The notes: generated by a model from the letters alone, not told the origin. 64,000 nucleotides of DNA from Ruminococcus flavefaciens AE3010 (GCF_000526795.1 NZ_JAGT01000001.1:2834501-2898500), one strand, 5' to 3'; positions 1-8,281 are shown, counted from the first letter of the stretch. Program-made: numbers and translations.

Positions 1-1
1 A

Positions 2-466
2 GCAGACTTCAAGTATGCTGTACAGGTTTACGTAAAGGGCGAGAAGCTCGTTGATTCAACAGGCGCAGACGTTACAGTTGATGCATACATCGGCGTAAGA
101 GGCGATGCTGATCTCAACAGCACTGCAAACGCAGTTGACGCTTCTACAGTTCTTTCATACTACGCTACACTTTCAACAAACGGAACTCCTTACAGCACAA
201 AGCTTTCAACAAGCAAGCTCGTAACTTCACCAAGAAGCATTTACGATGAGTTCGCTGCTTACCTCTGTGATGTTCAGCACGATGTAACATTCGACAACCT
301 CACAAAGAAGGGCACAAGAAACAAGACTGTCAACGCTATCGATGCTACTGCAATCCTCCAGTTCTACTCAATGAGACAGGTTAAGGAGAACAACGGCAAG
401 ACAGACGCTCAGCTCTGGGAGATCGTTGATAACGGTACAAACAATAAGGCCAATACAGAGGCTTGA
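2..466 (+). CDS. cttA: C-terminal end of CttA-like cellulose-binding protein (X-module plus dockerin), 5' truncated
   Basis: The first frame of the window encodes the last 154 residues of a secreted protein. About 30 residues resemble the end of an X-module. A dockerin follows, with a canonical calcium loop (DADLNSTANAVD, residues 35-46) and its helix ending in LSYYATLS. After an insert comes a second, degenerate repeat (KTVNAIDATAILQFYSM, residues 108-124). In R. flavefaciens, CttA carries two cellulose-binding modules and an X-dockerin that docks on the ScaE cohesin, holding the cell to cellulose, and cttA lies directly before scaE, as here. The cellulose-binding part is outside the window, so the name rests on this end and on synteny. 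Codon use (GCT, ACA, TCA rich) matches scaE and the GH48 gene and differs from most neighbours. Confidence 0.75.
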   Translation, partial: ADFKYAVQVYVKGEKLVDSTGADVTVDAYIGVRGDADLNSTANAVDASTVLSYYATLSTNGTPYSTKLSTSKLVTSPRSIYDEFAAYLCDVQHDVTFDNLTKKGTRNKTVNAIDATAILQFYSMRQVKENNGKTDAQLWEIVDNGTNNKANTEA

Positions 467-478
467 TTAAAACCTACA

Positions 479-510
479 TTATCTGCCGCCGTTAACGCGG
501 CGGCAGATAA
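479..510. terminator. Stem-loop between cttA and scaE
   Basis: A 12-bp perfect stem (TTATCTGCCGCC at 479-490 with its complement at 499-510) closes an 8-nt loop 13 bases after the cttA stop. Only an AT-rich stretch follows, not a strict U-run. It may be a partial terminator or an mRNA-stabilising hairpin that sets different levels for cttA and scaE. Confidence 0.5.
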
Positions 511-589
511 ACAATTTAATATTTTGATGTTAGCCGCCGTTAAATCGACGGAAAAACATATATAAAAAATCTGAAAGGAAATAATAACA

Positions 590-1453
590 ATGAAGACGAA
601 CACTATTAAGCGTGCTTTCGCTGCACTTGCAGTTTCAGCTGTAGCACTCTCAGCAACTGCTATCAATGCTTCTGCTGAAACAGCTGTAGGCTATACCTCA
701 ACAGGTAAGGCTGCAGGCTTCACAGGTGCTTCACTTGAGCTCACACAGAAAACAATCACTCTTGATGAGGCTAAGAATGCACAGGAGATCACACTCACAG
801 TTAAGGGTGACGGTACTCAGTACGACTCAACAGGTATCCACGTTCAGTTTGACGAGGGTCTTGAGCTTGTAAAGAGCGAATACATGGAAGAAGAAGTTCT
901 TGCTGTTCCGAAGCAGAACTACGGTGCAAGCGAAGTTAAGGAAGACGGCAACGGCCTGTTCCTCACATTCGCTAACACATCTCCTAAGACAGCTAAGGCT
1001 ACAGGTTCCGCTATTTGGTCTTTCCAGCTCAAGGTTAAGAATCCTGAGCAAGGCAAGAAGTACCCAATCCAGATCACATACACAGACGGTGACCTCTTCG
1101 ACCTCAAGGGCAGCGATACAACAGATGCTCTCCGTGACTACGCTTTCACACACGTAACACAGGGCTATATCGCTATCGAGGGTGGTACAACAGCTACTAC
1201 AACTGCTACTACAACTACAACATCTACATCTACATCTACTTCAACATCTACATCTACAACTACAACAACTACAACAACTGCTCGTCAGTCAAGCGCTACA
1301 ACAACTAAGGCTACTACAACAACTAAGAAGGTAACTACAACTGCTAAGAAGACTGATTCACCTAAGACAGGTGTTCCAGGCGCTGGCATCGCTGTAGCAG
1401 GTCTTGCTGTTGCAATCGGTACTGCATTCGTTCTCAGAAAGAAGGAAGACTAA
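590..1453 (+). CDS. scaE: ScaE-like cell-surface anchoring protein with one cohesin
   Basis: The 287-residue protein has a signal peptide (cut near ASA-ETA, residue 30). A single cohesin module follows at roughly residues 45-195, from LELTQKTITLDEAKNAQ to VTQGYIAIEGG. A Thr/Ser linker of about 60 residues comes next, then a sortase-type sorting signal at residues 257-287: SPKTG, a hydrophobic stretch, and the charged tail RKKED. In R. flavefaciens, ScaE is covalently bound to the wall and its cohesin receives the X-dockerins of ScaB and CttA. Its place after a CttA-like gene supports the call. The sorting motif reads SPKTG rather than LPXTG. A GAAAGGAAA ribosome site precedes the ATG. Confidence 0.82.
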   Translation: MKTNTIKRAFAALAVSAVALSATAINASAETAVGYTSTGKAAGFTGASLELTQKTITLDEAKNAQEITLTVKGDGTQYDSTGIHVQFDEGLELVKSEYMEEEVLAVPKQNYGASEVKEDGNGLFLTFANTSPKTAKATGSAIWSFQLKVKNPEQGKKYPIQITYTDGDLFDLKGSDTTDALRDYAFTHVTQGYIAIEGGTTATTTATTTTTSTSTSTSTSTSTTTTTTTTARQSSATTTKATTTTKKVTTTAKKTDSPKTGVPGAGIAVAGLAVAIGTAFVLRKKED

Positions 1454-1482
1454 TTAATTAGTCCCATCTTAATGGAATAACT

Positions 1483-1512
1483 AAAGGCTCTCCGTTTGGA
1501 GAGCCTTTTTTT
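1483..1512. terminator. Bidirectional intrinsic terminator between scaE and the ttcA-like gene
   Basis: The stem AAAGGCTCTCC / GGAGAGCCTTT with a short loop is followed by T residues on the plus strand and preceded by A residues. It can therefore end scaE and the convergent minus-strand gene, whose stop codon overlaps the T-run. Confidence 0.85.
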
Positions 1513-2257
1513 AATCTTTTTTGGCAGGCGGCGTCCAGTTGATACCGCCCCAGCCGTCAACGTTTGCACGCTGCATAGCTCCGAAAAGCCTGTCCTTGAA
1601 GCCGTGGTCACTGTGCTCCATATCAGCAAGGAAGTCCTTGGTCCTCTGACGATTGGTGTGACCGTCCGCAGGACAGACGGACTTCACAACGGGGAGCTCG
1701 TTCTTTCTTGCTGCCCTGCGAATCTCCTTTTCGGGAGCAAGTACAAGAGGGCGAATGACTGTTACTTTTTTGTGAGTGAGATATGTGCTTGGAGCAAAAC
1801 AGCCGATGCGTCCCTCGGTAAAGAGATTCATAACGAAGGTCTCAACGGCGTCGTCGTAGTTGTGTCCCAGTGCAACCTTGTTGCAGCCTAAGTCATTAGC
1901 CGCATCGTGAAGAGCTCCGCGGCGCATACGTGCGCAAAGACTGCAAGGGGAGGGCTCCTTGCGGACGTCGAATACTATCTCGGCTATCTGGGTTTTTATG
2001 ACGTGGTACTCCACACCGAGCTTCTCACAGTGTTCAACGATAGGCGTGAAGTCCATTTTATCGTTGGTGAAGCCCATATCGAGAGTGACTGCAACTACAT
2101 CGTAGTCGATACCGATAAAGCGCCGCAGCAGCACAAGACCGTCCAGCAGTACAAGGCTGTCCTTGCCGCCCGAGACTCCAACGAGGATATGGTCACCGTC
2201 GGAAATGAGCCCGTAGTTTTGTATGGCTTTTCGCATATATCCGAGAATTTTCTGCAT
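1511..2257 (-). CDS. TtcA-family tRNA 2-thiolation protein (PP-loop ATPase)
   Basis: The product is about 248 residues long. It has the PP-loop SGGKDS near residue 30 (VGVSGGKDSLVLLDGL), a CSLC pair near residue 107, and a further cysteine in SVCPADG. This cysteine set binds the Fe-S cluster in TtcA-type enzymes, which put sulfur on C32 of tRNA. TilS, the other PP-loop relative, lacks these cysteines. The start is placed at the ATG at 2257 because GGAG lies 8 bases upstream of it; a longer in-frame ATG at 2305 has no ribosome site. A TTGCTT-17-TATAAT promoter lies just upstream. Other members of the family thiolate different tRNA positions, so the exact base modified is not certain. Confidence 0.8.
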   Translation of the reverse strand: MQKILGYMRKAIQNYGLISDGDHILVGVSGGKDSLVLLDGLVLLRRFIGIDYDVVAVTLDMGFTNDKMDFTPIVEHCEKLGVEYHVIKTQIAEIVFDVRKEPSPCSLCARMRRGALHDAANDLGCNKVALGHNYDDAVETFVMNLFTEGRIGCFAPSTYLTHKKVTVIRPLVLAPEKEIRRAARKNELPVVKSVCPADGHTNRQRTKDFLADMEHSDHGFKDRLFGAMQRANVDGWGGINWTPPAKKD

Positions 2258-2284
2258 TATTACATCTCCAAAGCATTTTTCTTG

Positions 2285-2313
2285 ATTATAGCACATTGTC
2301 GGCAAAAAAGCAA
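2285..2313 (-). promoter_or_regulatory. Promoter of the ttcA-like gene
   Basis: On the minus strand TTGCTT (2308-2313) and TATAAT (2285-2290) are 17 bp apart, about 28 bases before the chosen start codon. Confidence 0.6.
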
Positions 2314-2318
2314 TACAG

Positions 2319-2620
2319 TAGGGGCGGATATTATCCGCCCGAAGCCTTTAGCAATTAGCCGTTAGCTTTGCCGAGCCCAAGAATGGGATTCCAAAGGGAC
2401 TGTGTTCCTTTGGCGGAGTCCAGAGGCAGGCTTGATCAGCCCGTCCCCTCTGTCAGCTTCGCTGACATCTCCCCATTTTATGGGGAGTCACCTCTGGTCG
2501 CTGTTCCCAGCTTTCAGAGAACAGCGAAACAATCCGAAGGCGCTCCGCAAGAGAGGGCGTCCCTATAATGGAACGCCGAGGGCGGCGTTCCCTACAAAGG
2601 ATAAAGGCAGACAGCTTTTT
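2319..2620. repeat. Cluster of dispersed palindromic repeats
   Basis: This gene-free stretch holds the palindrome GGGCGGATATTATCCGCCC (2322-2340) and a TTAGCCGTTAGC tail. A longer composite element follows: a CCAAAGGGA...TCCTTTGG inverted repeat, GTCAGC-TTC-GCTGAC, and CCCCATTTTATGGGG. It ends in a GGAACGCC-GAGG-GCGTTCC type hairpin near 2570-2592. Similar pieces recur at 8282-8477, 14641-14815, 29853-29920, 34750-34880 and 46385-46560. I see no coding potential in it. Confidence 0.8.
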
Positions 2621-2642
2621 TACTGAAATTTGCAAATATATC

Positions 2643-2671
2643 TTGCAAAGTAGGAAAAAATATATTATAAT
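2643..2671 (+). promoter_or_regulatory. Promoter of the DUF2500-like gene
   Basis: TTGCAA (2643-2648) and TATAAT (2666-2671) have a 17-bp spacer and face the gene at 2751. Confidence 0.7.
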
Positions 2672-2750
2672 AATAAATATGGTACATTTTCGGGAGTGAT
2701 CCCCGATACAGCAATACAGAAAGGAGCGGCGCATTTGCGCCTTTAAGACA

Positions 2751-3245
2751 ATGACAGAACAACTGAAAAATCTGCTCATTTTACTGGCGGCGATAGTTGT
2801 CGTACTTATTCTTATAATATTGCTTTTCAGCGGCAAGAGCCATTTCAGACGACTGCTCTCGCTCTTTCTCGAAGAACGTGAGGACTATGAGGGCGGCGGT
2901 AGGGAAGAGGAAGCTGTACCTGCCAAGCAGCTTACACCTACTCAGCGCAGAAGAGCAGCAGTGGAGGAGGCTCCCCAGAAGCGAACCTCAGAGCCTATAG
3001 TCGAAATGGCTACACTGGTGAGAAAAAGCGATGACCGACTCAGAGTTATAGAGAGCACGGGGCAGGTAAGGCTCGTGGACGAGTATTATGAGCTTATTTT
3101 TGTGACAAGGAAGGGACAGAAGCTCAAGATAGAGTGTTCCGCAGAAGCTTATGAGAAGGTGCCCTTCAATCAGCAGGGCTCCCTTACATACAAACGCAAT
3201 ACCCTTGTAAAGTTCAAGTACTACGAGGATACTGTATTCAACTGA
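2751..3245 (+). CDS. Single-pass membrane protein with DUF2500-like domain
   Basis: The 164-residue product begins with a strong transmembrane helix (residues 7-28, LLILLAAIVVVLILIILLF). A charged linker rich in E, R and K follows. The C-terminal domain (residues 84-164: ATLVRKSDD..., YYELIFVTRKGQKLKIECSAE, GSLTYKRNTLVKF) resembles the beta-rich DUF2500/YhhM family. Its function is unknown. The ribosome site AAGGAG (2721-2726) is 24 bases from the ATG, and a perfect hairpin, GGCGCA-TT-TGCGCC (2728-2741), sits between them; folding it would bring the spacing to about 10. An ATT codon at 2733, six bases after the AAGGAG, is the only in-frame alternative. It is followed by ung. Confidence 0.65.
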   Translation: MTEQLKNLLILLAAIVVVLILIILLFSGKSHFRRLLSLFLEEREDYEGGGREEEAVPAKQLTPTQRRRAAVEEAPQKRTSEPIVEMATLVRKSDDRLRVIESTGQVRLVDEYYELIFVTRKGQKLKIECSAEAYEKVPFNQQGSLTYKRNTLVKFKYYEDTVFN

Positions 3246-3283
3246 CATCATGGGGCGGCTCAGGTCGTCCCATATTTGTATAC

Positions 3284-3973
3284 ATGAATGGACGTGTAAA
3301 AATGGTAAACTTCAACAACGACTGGGACGGGCTTCTTAAAGGTGAATTCGACAAGGACTACTATGTGAAGCTCCGACAGACTCTTATAAATGAATACCGA
3401 ACACAGAGGATATACCCAAATATGTACGACATCTTCAACGCTATGAAGCTCACTTCATACGACGATGTAAGATGCGTTATCATAGGTCAGGATCCCTACC
3501 ACGGCGAGGGACAGGCTCACGGGCTCAGCTTTTCCGTCCGAAAGGGAGTTGCTCCGCCGCCGTCGCTGGTGAATATTTTCAAGGAGATACGCGACGATGT
3601 GGGAGTTGACAACCTCGGCAAGCACGGTGAGCTGACCAAATGGGCGCAGGAGGGCGTGCTCCTGCTGAACTCTGTCCTTACAGTCCGCGCAGATCAGGCA
3701 AGAAGCCACAGAGGTCTGGGCTGGGAGAACTTCACCACGGACGTTATACAGCTCCTCAACAAGCGTGAAAAACCAATGGTATTCATGCTGTGGGGCGGCG
3801 ACGCCAAGGCTAAGCAGCAGTTCATCACCAACAGGAATCATTTGATACTAAAGGCTGCACACCCAAGCCCGCTGTCGGCGTACAACGGATTTTTCGGGTG
3901 CAGGCACTTCTCAAAGGCAAACGAGTTTCTCCGCGCACACGGCTTGGGAGAGATCGACTGGTCAATAGATTAA
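3284..3973 (+). CDS. ung: Uracil-DNA glycosylase, family 1
   Basis: The enzyme removes uracil from DNA to start base-excision repair. The 229-residue product has the water-activating loop GQDPYHGEGQAHGLSF (near residue 69), the uracil-binding Asn in LLLNSVLTV, and the DNA-intercalation loop HPSPLSAYNGFFGCRHFS near the C-terminus. Length and motif order are those of normal Ung. Neither possible start (3284, or the in-frame ATG at 3302) has a strong ribosome site. MVNFNNDW from 3302 looks like a natural N-terminus, so the first six residues are uncertain. metF follows after 11 bases. Confidence 0.95.
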   Translation: MNGRVKMVNFNNDWDGLLKGEFDKDYYVKLRQTLINEYRTQRIYPNMYDIFNAMKLTSYDDVRCVIIGQDPYHGEGQAHGLSFSVRKGVAPPPSLVNIFKEIRDDVGVDNLGKHGELTKWAQEGVLLLNSVLTVRADQARSHRGLGWENFTTDVIQLLNKREKPMVFMLWGGDAKAKQQFITNRNHLILKAAHPSPLSAYNGFFGCRHFSKANEFLRAHGLGEIDWSID

Positions 3974-3984
3974 CGGAGGCAAAC

Positions 3985-4845
3985 ATGCATATAAAGGAAC
4001 TTTTCGGCAAAAAGACCGTATTCTCATTTGAGGTCTTCCCCCCAAAGAAAACAAGTCCCGTTGAGGTCATATATGATACCCTTGAGGAGCTTCAGGGGCT
4101 TGCTCCCGACTTCATCAGCGTTACATTCGGCGCAGGCGGAAGCGGAAACAGCAAGTACGCTCTGGAGATAGCCTCCAAAATAAAGGAGAGCGGCACTATC
4201 CCAATGCTCCACCTGCCTTGTATCAACTTCACAAAGGCTGAGATAGACGCAGCTCTCGGTGAAGCTCAGCAGCGGGGCATAGAGAATATACTCGCCCTCA
4301 GAGGTGACATCAATCCCGATATACCGCCTGTGGACGACTTCCACTATGCCAGTGACCTGATAACTTACATAAAGTCCAAGGGCGATTTCGATATTGCGGG
4401 CGCATGCTATCCCGAGTGCCACCCCGATGCAGCGGACATGATAGAGGACATCAAGAACCTGAAAGCCAAGGTGGACGCAGGTGCAGACCACCTTATCTCG
4501 CAGCTTTTCTTCGATAACGAAAGCTTCTACGCATTCCGTGAAAAGGCTGCTATCGCAGGCATAAACGTACCTATCGAAGCAGGTATCATGCCTGTTGTCA
4601 ACAAGAACCAGATAGAGCGCATGGTAACTACCTGCGGTGCCAGTCTCCCTGCCAAGTTCGTGCGCATAATGACCAAGTACGAGCACAGTCCCGAGGCTCT
4701 CCGCGACGCAGGAATAGCCTACGCGGTAAACCAGATAGTTGACCTTGTGGCAAGCGGAGTTGACGGCATACACCTCTACACCATGAACAAGCCCTACGTG
4801 GCACGCAAGATATGCGAGGCTGTATCGGGCATAATAGGTGCGTAA
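3985..4845 (+). CDS. metF: 5,10-methylenetetrahydrofolate reductase
   Basis: The product (286 residues) has the MetF N-terminus FSFEVFPPKK, the FAD-site region SVTFGAGGSG and NILALRGD, and the later SQLFFDN and MPVVNKNQ motifs. It makes 5-methyl-THF for methionine synthesis. The start is fixed by GGAGG at 3975-3979, six bases before the ATG; an upstream in-frame ATG inside ung has none. The stop codon overlaps the start of the next gene (TAATG). That gene encodes a MetH reactivation domain, so the pair serves cobalamin-dependent methionine synthase. Confidence 0.95.
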   Translation: MHIKELFGKKTVFSFEVFPPKKTSPVEVIYDTLEELQGLAPDFISVTFGAGGSGNSKYALEIASKIKESGTIPMLHLPCINFTKAEIDAALGEAQQRGIENILALRGDINPDIPPVDDFHYASDLITYIKSKGDFDIAGACYPECHPDAADMIEDIKNLKAKVDAGADHLISQLFFDNESFYAFREKAAIAGINVPIEAGIMPVVNKNQIERMVTTCGASLPAKFVRIMTKYEHSPEALRDAGIAYAVNQIVDLVASGVDGIHLYTMNKPYVARKICEAVSGIIGA

Positions 4846-5510
4846 TGGAGCTGTTGCCTATATCCAAATCCGAGGCTGCGCGGTACATGGGCGTAAAGGG
4901 AGAGCCTGACGAAGCCGTCGCGGAGCTCCTTGACCGTGCGGAGCGCCTTGTGCGTGAAAAGGTGCGCCCCAAGTACGTATACCTTGAAACAGACGTAAGC
5001 TTTACAGATGAGGGAGTAGTTCTCGGAGCAATGACCGAGTCGCTGACAGGAGAGGACATAAAACGTCACCTGAAGGGCTGTACCGGAGCAGTTATGCTGG
5101 CGGCTACGCTGTCTCAGGAAGCCGACAAGCTCATACGGCAGGCGGCTGTGACGAATATGGCGGAATCCCTTGCTATAGACTGTATATGCAGCGCTGCTAT
5201 CGAGCAGGTCTGCGACCGTGCAGAGGAGGAGATATTCTCACAGCACCCTGCACCATACAGGACGTGGCGTTTCAGTGCAGGCTACGGTGATCTGCCTATA
5301 ACGCTGCAAAGGGGATTTATACTTGCTCTTAACGCTCAGAGGCGCATAGGGCTCACAGTTACGGACAGTTCCCTGCTAATACCCTCAAAATCCGTGACAG
5401 CCATAATCGGTGTGTCGGATACTCCTGTGGAGCGGGGCAGAAAAGGCTGCGCAGTATGCTCCATGAAAGATAACTGTGAGTACAGACGCACAGGCAGAGT
5501 TTGTAAGTAA
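4845..5510 (+). CDS. Free-standing methionine synthase activation (AdoMet-binding) domain
   Basis: The 221-residue protein corresponds to the C-terminal activation domain of MetH, which binds AdoMet and reductively remethylates oxidised cobalamin. The key motif is RFSAGYGDLPITLQ (near residue 143), matching the RxxxGYxxxP AdoMet loop. C-terminal cysteines (GCAVCSMKDNCEYR) are typical of stand-alone clostridial forms. It starts at the ATG overlapping the metF stop by one base and has no own ribosome site, so translation is probably coupled. The catalytic MetH core is not in the window and must be encoded elsewhere. Confidence 0.85.
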   Translation: MELLPISKSEAARYMGVKGEPDEAVAELLDRAERLVREKVRPKYVYLETDVSFTDEGVVLGAMTESLTGEDIKRHLKGCTGAVMLAATLSQEADKLIRQAAVTNMAESLAIDCICSAAIEQVCDRAEEEIFSQHPAPYRTWRFSAGYGDLPITLQRGFILALNAQRRIGLTVTDSSLLIPSKSVTAIIGVSDTPVERGRKGCAVCSMKDNCEYRRTGRVCK

Positions 5511-5607
5511 ATAAAATTAATCTATATAACCGTTTTACACGGTACATAAATAGTTCATATGTGATAAACTAACTATAAAAGCCCACAAATTCTATGGAAT
5601 ATTGACA

Positions 5608-5637
5608 TTGACATGAACACGGTGAAAGTGTTATAAT
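5608..5637 (+). promoter_or_regulatory. Promoter of the solute-binding lipoprotein gene
   Basis: TTGACA (5608-5613) and TATAAT (5632-5637) are separated by 18 bp. A second TTGACA sits directly upstream at 5602. The resulting leader is about 115 bases. Confidence 0.8.
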
Positions 5638-5757
5638 TATGTATAGAATAAGCAAAATGTATTATTGGGAAACTTATCTCCATATTGTTATCGGTCATTT
5701 GTGCAGAGTATTTCCGATACGGATAAGTTCGCTGGGCGATATTAAAGGAGTCATAAA

Positions 5758-7149
5758 ATGAAAAAAGCAAGATATTTTGTTTCGGCATTGCTGTTGACAG
5801 CGATCTCGATGTCTCTTCTTGCGTGCAGCAGTAAAAAAGATGAGAGTTCCAAATACAGCAAGGAGCTGGATTCCTCCGTAAGAGATGAGATCCGCCAGAA
5901 TGCCGTCAAGTCCGAGCTCCTCACAGGCGATAAGCTTGAGAACGGAGTTATAAAGTGGCTTTCTGACTGGGATATAAACCCCGACGGTACGGGAAAGAAC
6001 GTCCCCACCGATCTTGCGGTGTTCCAGGAGCGCTATGGCGGCGAGATAAAGTATTACAGATGTAAATACGAAGAGCGCTATGAAATGCTGAGTAAGTATA
6101 TCGCTTCGGGCGAGGGCATAGACTTCTTCTATGGAGGAAATCTTGACGCTTTCCCCAAGGGCGCTATCAAGGATATGTTTGCTCCCGTTGACGATTATAT
6201 CGACTTCGATTCTCCGCTGTGGGAGGACGTTAAGGATATAAACGACCAGTTCGTATGGAACGGCAAGCATTATATGGCAGGCATACAGGCTACAGGCGAC
6301 AAGACAGCTGTTGTCTACAACAGAAAGACAGTTGCCGAGGCAGGTCTTGAGGACCCCGCAGAGCTGTTCGCAAGAGGCGAATGGGACTGGGACGCATTTG
6401 AGAATATGCTTGAGAAATACGTTGACAACAGCAATCAGAAGTACGGTATCGACGGCTGGTGGTTTGAGTTCGGACTGATGAATACCATCGGCGTAGCTCC
6501 TGTCAGCATCGAAAACGGCAAGCTGGTAAGCAACCTCAGCGATCCGTCTATGGAGCGCGTTCAGAACTGGATATACGATCTGGGTCAAAAGGGCTATATC
6601 GCCATTGGCGGCGAGGACTTAGGCTGGGAAAGCAAGCCTGCATATATCGGCGAGGGCAAGGAGCTCTTCTATCCCGTGGGCCTCTATGAGTTCTACAAGG
6701 AGAAGTCTCAGTGGTCGTCAACCTACGGTGCGGACGTATTCTTCGTACCAATGCCCAAGGACCCTAAGGCTGATGAGTACTATATACCTACAGGCTTTGA
6801 GTCGTACATGTTCGTCAAGGGCGGTTCAAACCCCGAGGGCGTTGCAAAGTATCTGGACTGCAAGAGGTTCACTCATCTCGATGAGGATACCAAGGCGGTT
6901 GCGGATAAGCAGTTCATGGAAGACTACGGCTGGACTCAGGAAATGATAGACATGAAGAACAGTATGCAGGAGCTGGCTGAGGCTAACCCTGTTATAGATA
7001 TATCAAACGGCGTATCAGAGGACTGCGGAGAGCTTCTGGACAACAGTCTCAGACTTACCGCAAGAGGTACTCCGTGGAATGAGACCTACGAAGCCATTTA
7101 TGCAACAGTGGATAAGTATCTTGAAAATATCAACTCCGAAGCAAAATAA
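5758..7149 (+). CDS. Extracellular solute-binding lipoprotein (ABC sugar-uptake type)
   Basis: The 463-residue product has a lipoprotein signal peptide ending in SLLAC (Cys23). The fold is that of family 1 solute-binding proteins: an N-terminal lobe with GGEIKYYRCKYEERYEMLSK, the hinge region FYGGNLDAFPKG, VWNGKHYMAG, and the Trp-rich GEWDWDAFENML. Such proteins deliver sugars or oligosaccharides to a membrane ABC permease. No permease or ATPase gene is adjacent, so the substrate and partner are unknown. It has its own strong promoter and an AAAGGAG ribosome site. Confidence 0.8.
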   Translation: MKKARYFVSALLLTAISMSLLACSSKKDESSKYSKELDSSVRDEIRQNAVKSELLTGDKLENGVIKWLSDWDINPDGTGKNVPTDLAVFQERYGGEIKYYRCKYEERYEMLSKYIASGEGIDFFYGGNLDAFPKGAIKDMFAPVDDYIDFDSPLWEDVKDINDQFVWNGKHYMAGIQATGDKTAVVYNRKTVAEAGLEDPAELFARGEWDWDAFENMLEKYVDNSNQKYGIDGWWFEFGLMNTIGVAPVSIENGKLVSNLSDPSMERVQNWIYDLGQKGYIAIGGEDLGWESKPAYIGEGKELFYPVGLYEFYKEKSQWSSTYGADVFFVPMPKDPKADEYYIPTGFESYMFVKGGSNPEGVAKYLDCKRFTHLDEDTKAVADKQFMEDYGWTQEMIDMKNSMQELAEANPVIDISNGVSEDCGELLDNSLRLTARGTPWNETYEAIYATVDKYLENINSEAK

Positions 7150-7194
7150 GGCTTGCTTTAAATAGCTTTCTCGGAGTTGCTGCGAAATTTGATA

Positions 7195-7223
7195 TTGCGA
7201 AAATGTAATAAATATGATATAAT
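7195..7223 (+). promoter_or_regulatory. Promoter of the epimerase gene
   Basis: TTGCGA (7195-7200) and TATAAT (7218-7223) have a 17-bp spacer, directly after the preceding gene. Confidence 0.65.
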
Positions 7224-7283
7224 CAATATATATATAAGACATAATTTTGATAGTTTTTTAGTTTCAGAAAGGAGGCTATGATC

Positions 7284-8243
7284 ATGGAGAAAGTACTTGT
7301 TACAGGAGGATGCGGACTTATCGGTCAGCACATTTGCTCCGGACTTCTGAAAAAGGGCTATGAGGTCATAGCTGTTGACAGAGAAGAAAACGGGTATAAC
7401 GACGGAAAACCTCATTACACATCGGTACAGTGTGAACCAACAGATAAGAACGCTATTGCGGAGCTCTTTGAAAAGCATGATTTTTATGCAGTTGTACACG
7501 CATCGTGTACAGTGGACAACGACATGGGTCCTGTAGTTACTGATAAGCAGGTAAAGGATTCGGCTGCGGTGGATAAGTTCATCTATCGCTATGCCATGAC
7601 TTCAACTGTTAAGAAGTTCGTTCTTCTCAGCACAGATCAGGTATATCAGTTCCCCAAGTCCCGTGAGCCTATCCGCGAGGATAACGATCTGAAGCCTTCC
7701 ACCAATTATGCTGCTATGAAGTATGCTGCGGAAAAGGCTATAGTGAGCGAGCTGAAGCATCATAACAAGGAAGACCTGCTCTGCTGTATAGTTCGTTTTC
7801 CTGCGGTCTATACCTTCAATTTTACGGATAATCTTATATCCAAGATCACAGACCCCAAGGACGGTTCAAACTTCGTGTTCGGTCAGGGGCAGTACGGCTT
7901 CCAGCTTTGCTGCGTGCACAACCTTGTGGACTTTATACTGTGCTTCATCAAGAACGCAGATAACCACACCTATGCAGGCATTTACAACGTGGCAGACAAG
8001 GAGCTCACTACTGCGGCTGATATTATCACTTTTATGAGGACTAATCACCGTCTGGGAGCTGTTATGCAGAAGCAGCCAACAGGCGCTATCGGCAAGCTGA
8101 AGGGCATCTTCGGTGCAAGCAAGGAAGAGAAGCAGAATTACCGCTATCTTGACCTTTCAAGGCTTGAGAACAACAACATGCTGGATAAGACAAAGGCATC
8201 AAAGCTTGTTACATTCCGCTGGGACATTCATAATACCAAATAA
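7284..8243 (+). CDS. NAD(P)-dependent epimerase/dehydratase (extended SDR)
   Basis: The 319-residue product has the Rossmann motif VTGGCGLIGQH at its N-terminus and the catalytic YAAMK at about residue 145, after the SSTDQ-like LLSTDQVYQ. This is the layout of nucleotide-sugar epimerases and dehydratases. The substrate cannot be told from the sequence. GGAGG at 7271-7275 is 8 bases from the ATG at 7284 but only 2 from the in-frame ATG at 7278, so 7284 is preferred. It is a single gene, ended by a repeat-like terminator. Confidence 0.8.
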   Translation: MEKVLVTGGCGLIGQHICSGLLKKGYEVIAVDREENGYNDGKPHYTSVQCEPTDKNAIAELFEKHDFYAVVHASCTVDNDMGPVVTDKQVKDSAAVDKFIYRYAMTSTVKKFVLLSTDQVYQFPKSREPIREDNDLKPSTNYAAMKYAAEKAIVSELKHHNKEDLLCCIVRFPAVYTFNFTDNLISKITDPKDGSNFVFGQGQYGFQLCCVHNLVDFILCFIKNADNHTYAGIYNVADKELTTAADIITFMRTNHRLGAVMQKQPTGAIGKLKGIFGASKEEKQNYRYLDLSRLENNNMLDKTKASKLVTFRWDIHNTK

Positions 8244-8272
8244 AAAGGACGGATATTATCCGTCCTTTTTTA
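8241..8272 (+). terminator. Terminator of the epimerase gene, built from a palindromic repeat
   Basis: GGACGGATATTATCCGTCC (8247-8265) is flanked by AAAAA and TTTTTT. It differs from the dispersed GGGCGGATATTATCCGCCC element by one compensated base pair, so the repeat appears to be used as an intrinsic terminator. Confidence 0.85.
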
Positions 8273-8281
8273 TTGCGTAAT

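Noticed and set aside
2209..2305. Longer start (ATG at 2305) for the TtcA-like gene
   Set aside because: The extra 16 residues do not look like the family, and no ribosome site precedes that ATG, while GGAG stands before the ATG at 2257.
4024..4773. 249-codon minus-strand frame within metF
   Set aside because: It is the complement of conserved MetF motifs, with no start signals.
5695..6588. 297-codon minus-strand frame within the solute-binding protein gene
   Set aside because: The sense gene has a promoter, a ribosome site and a lipobox; the antisense product has no motif and a Val/Cys-rich shadow composition.
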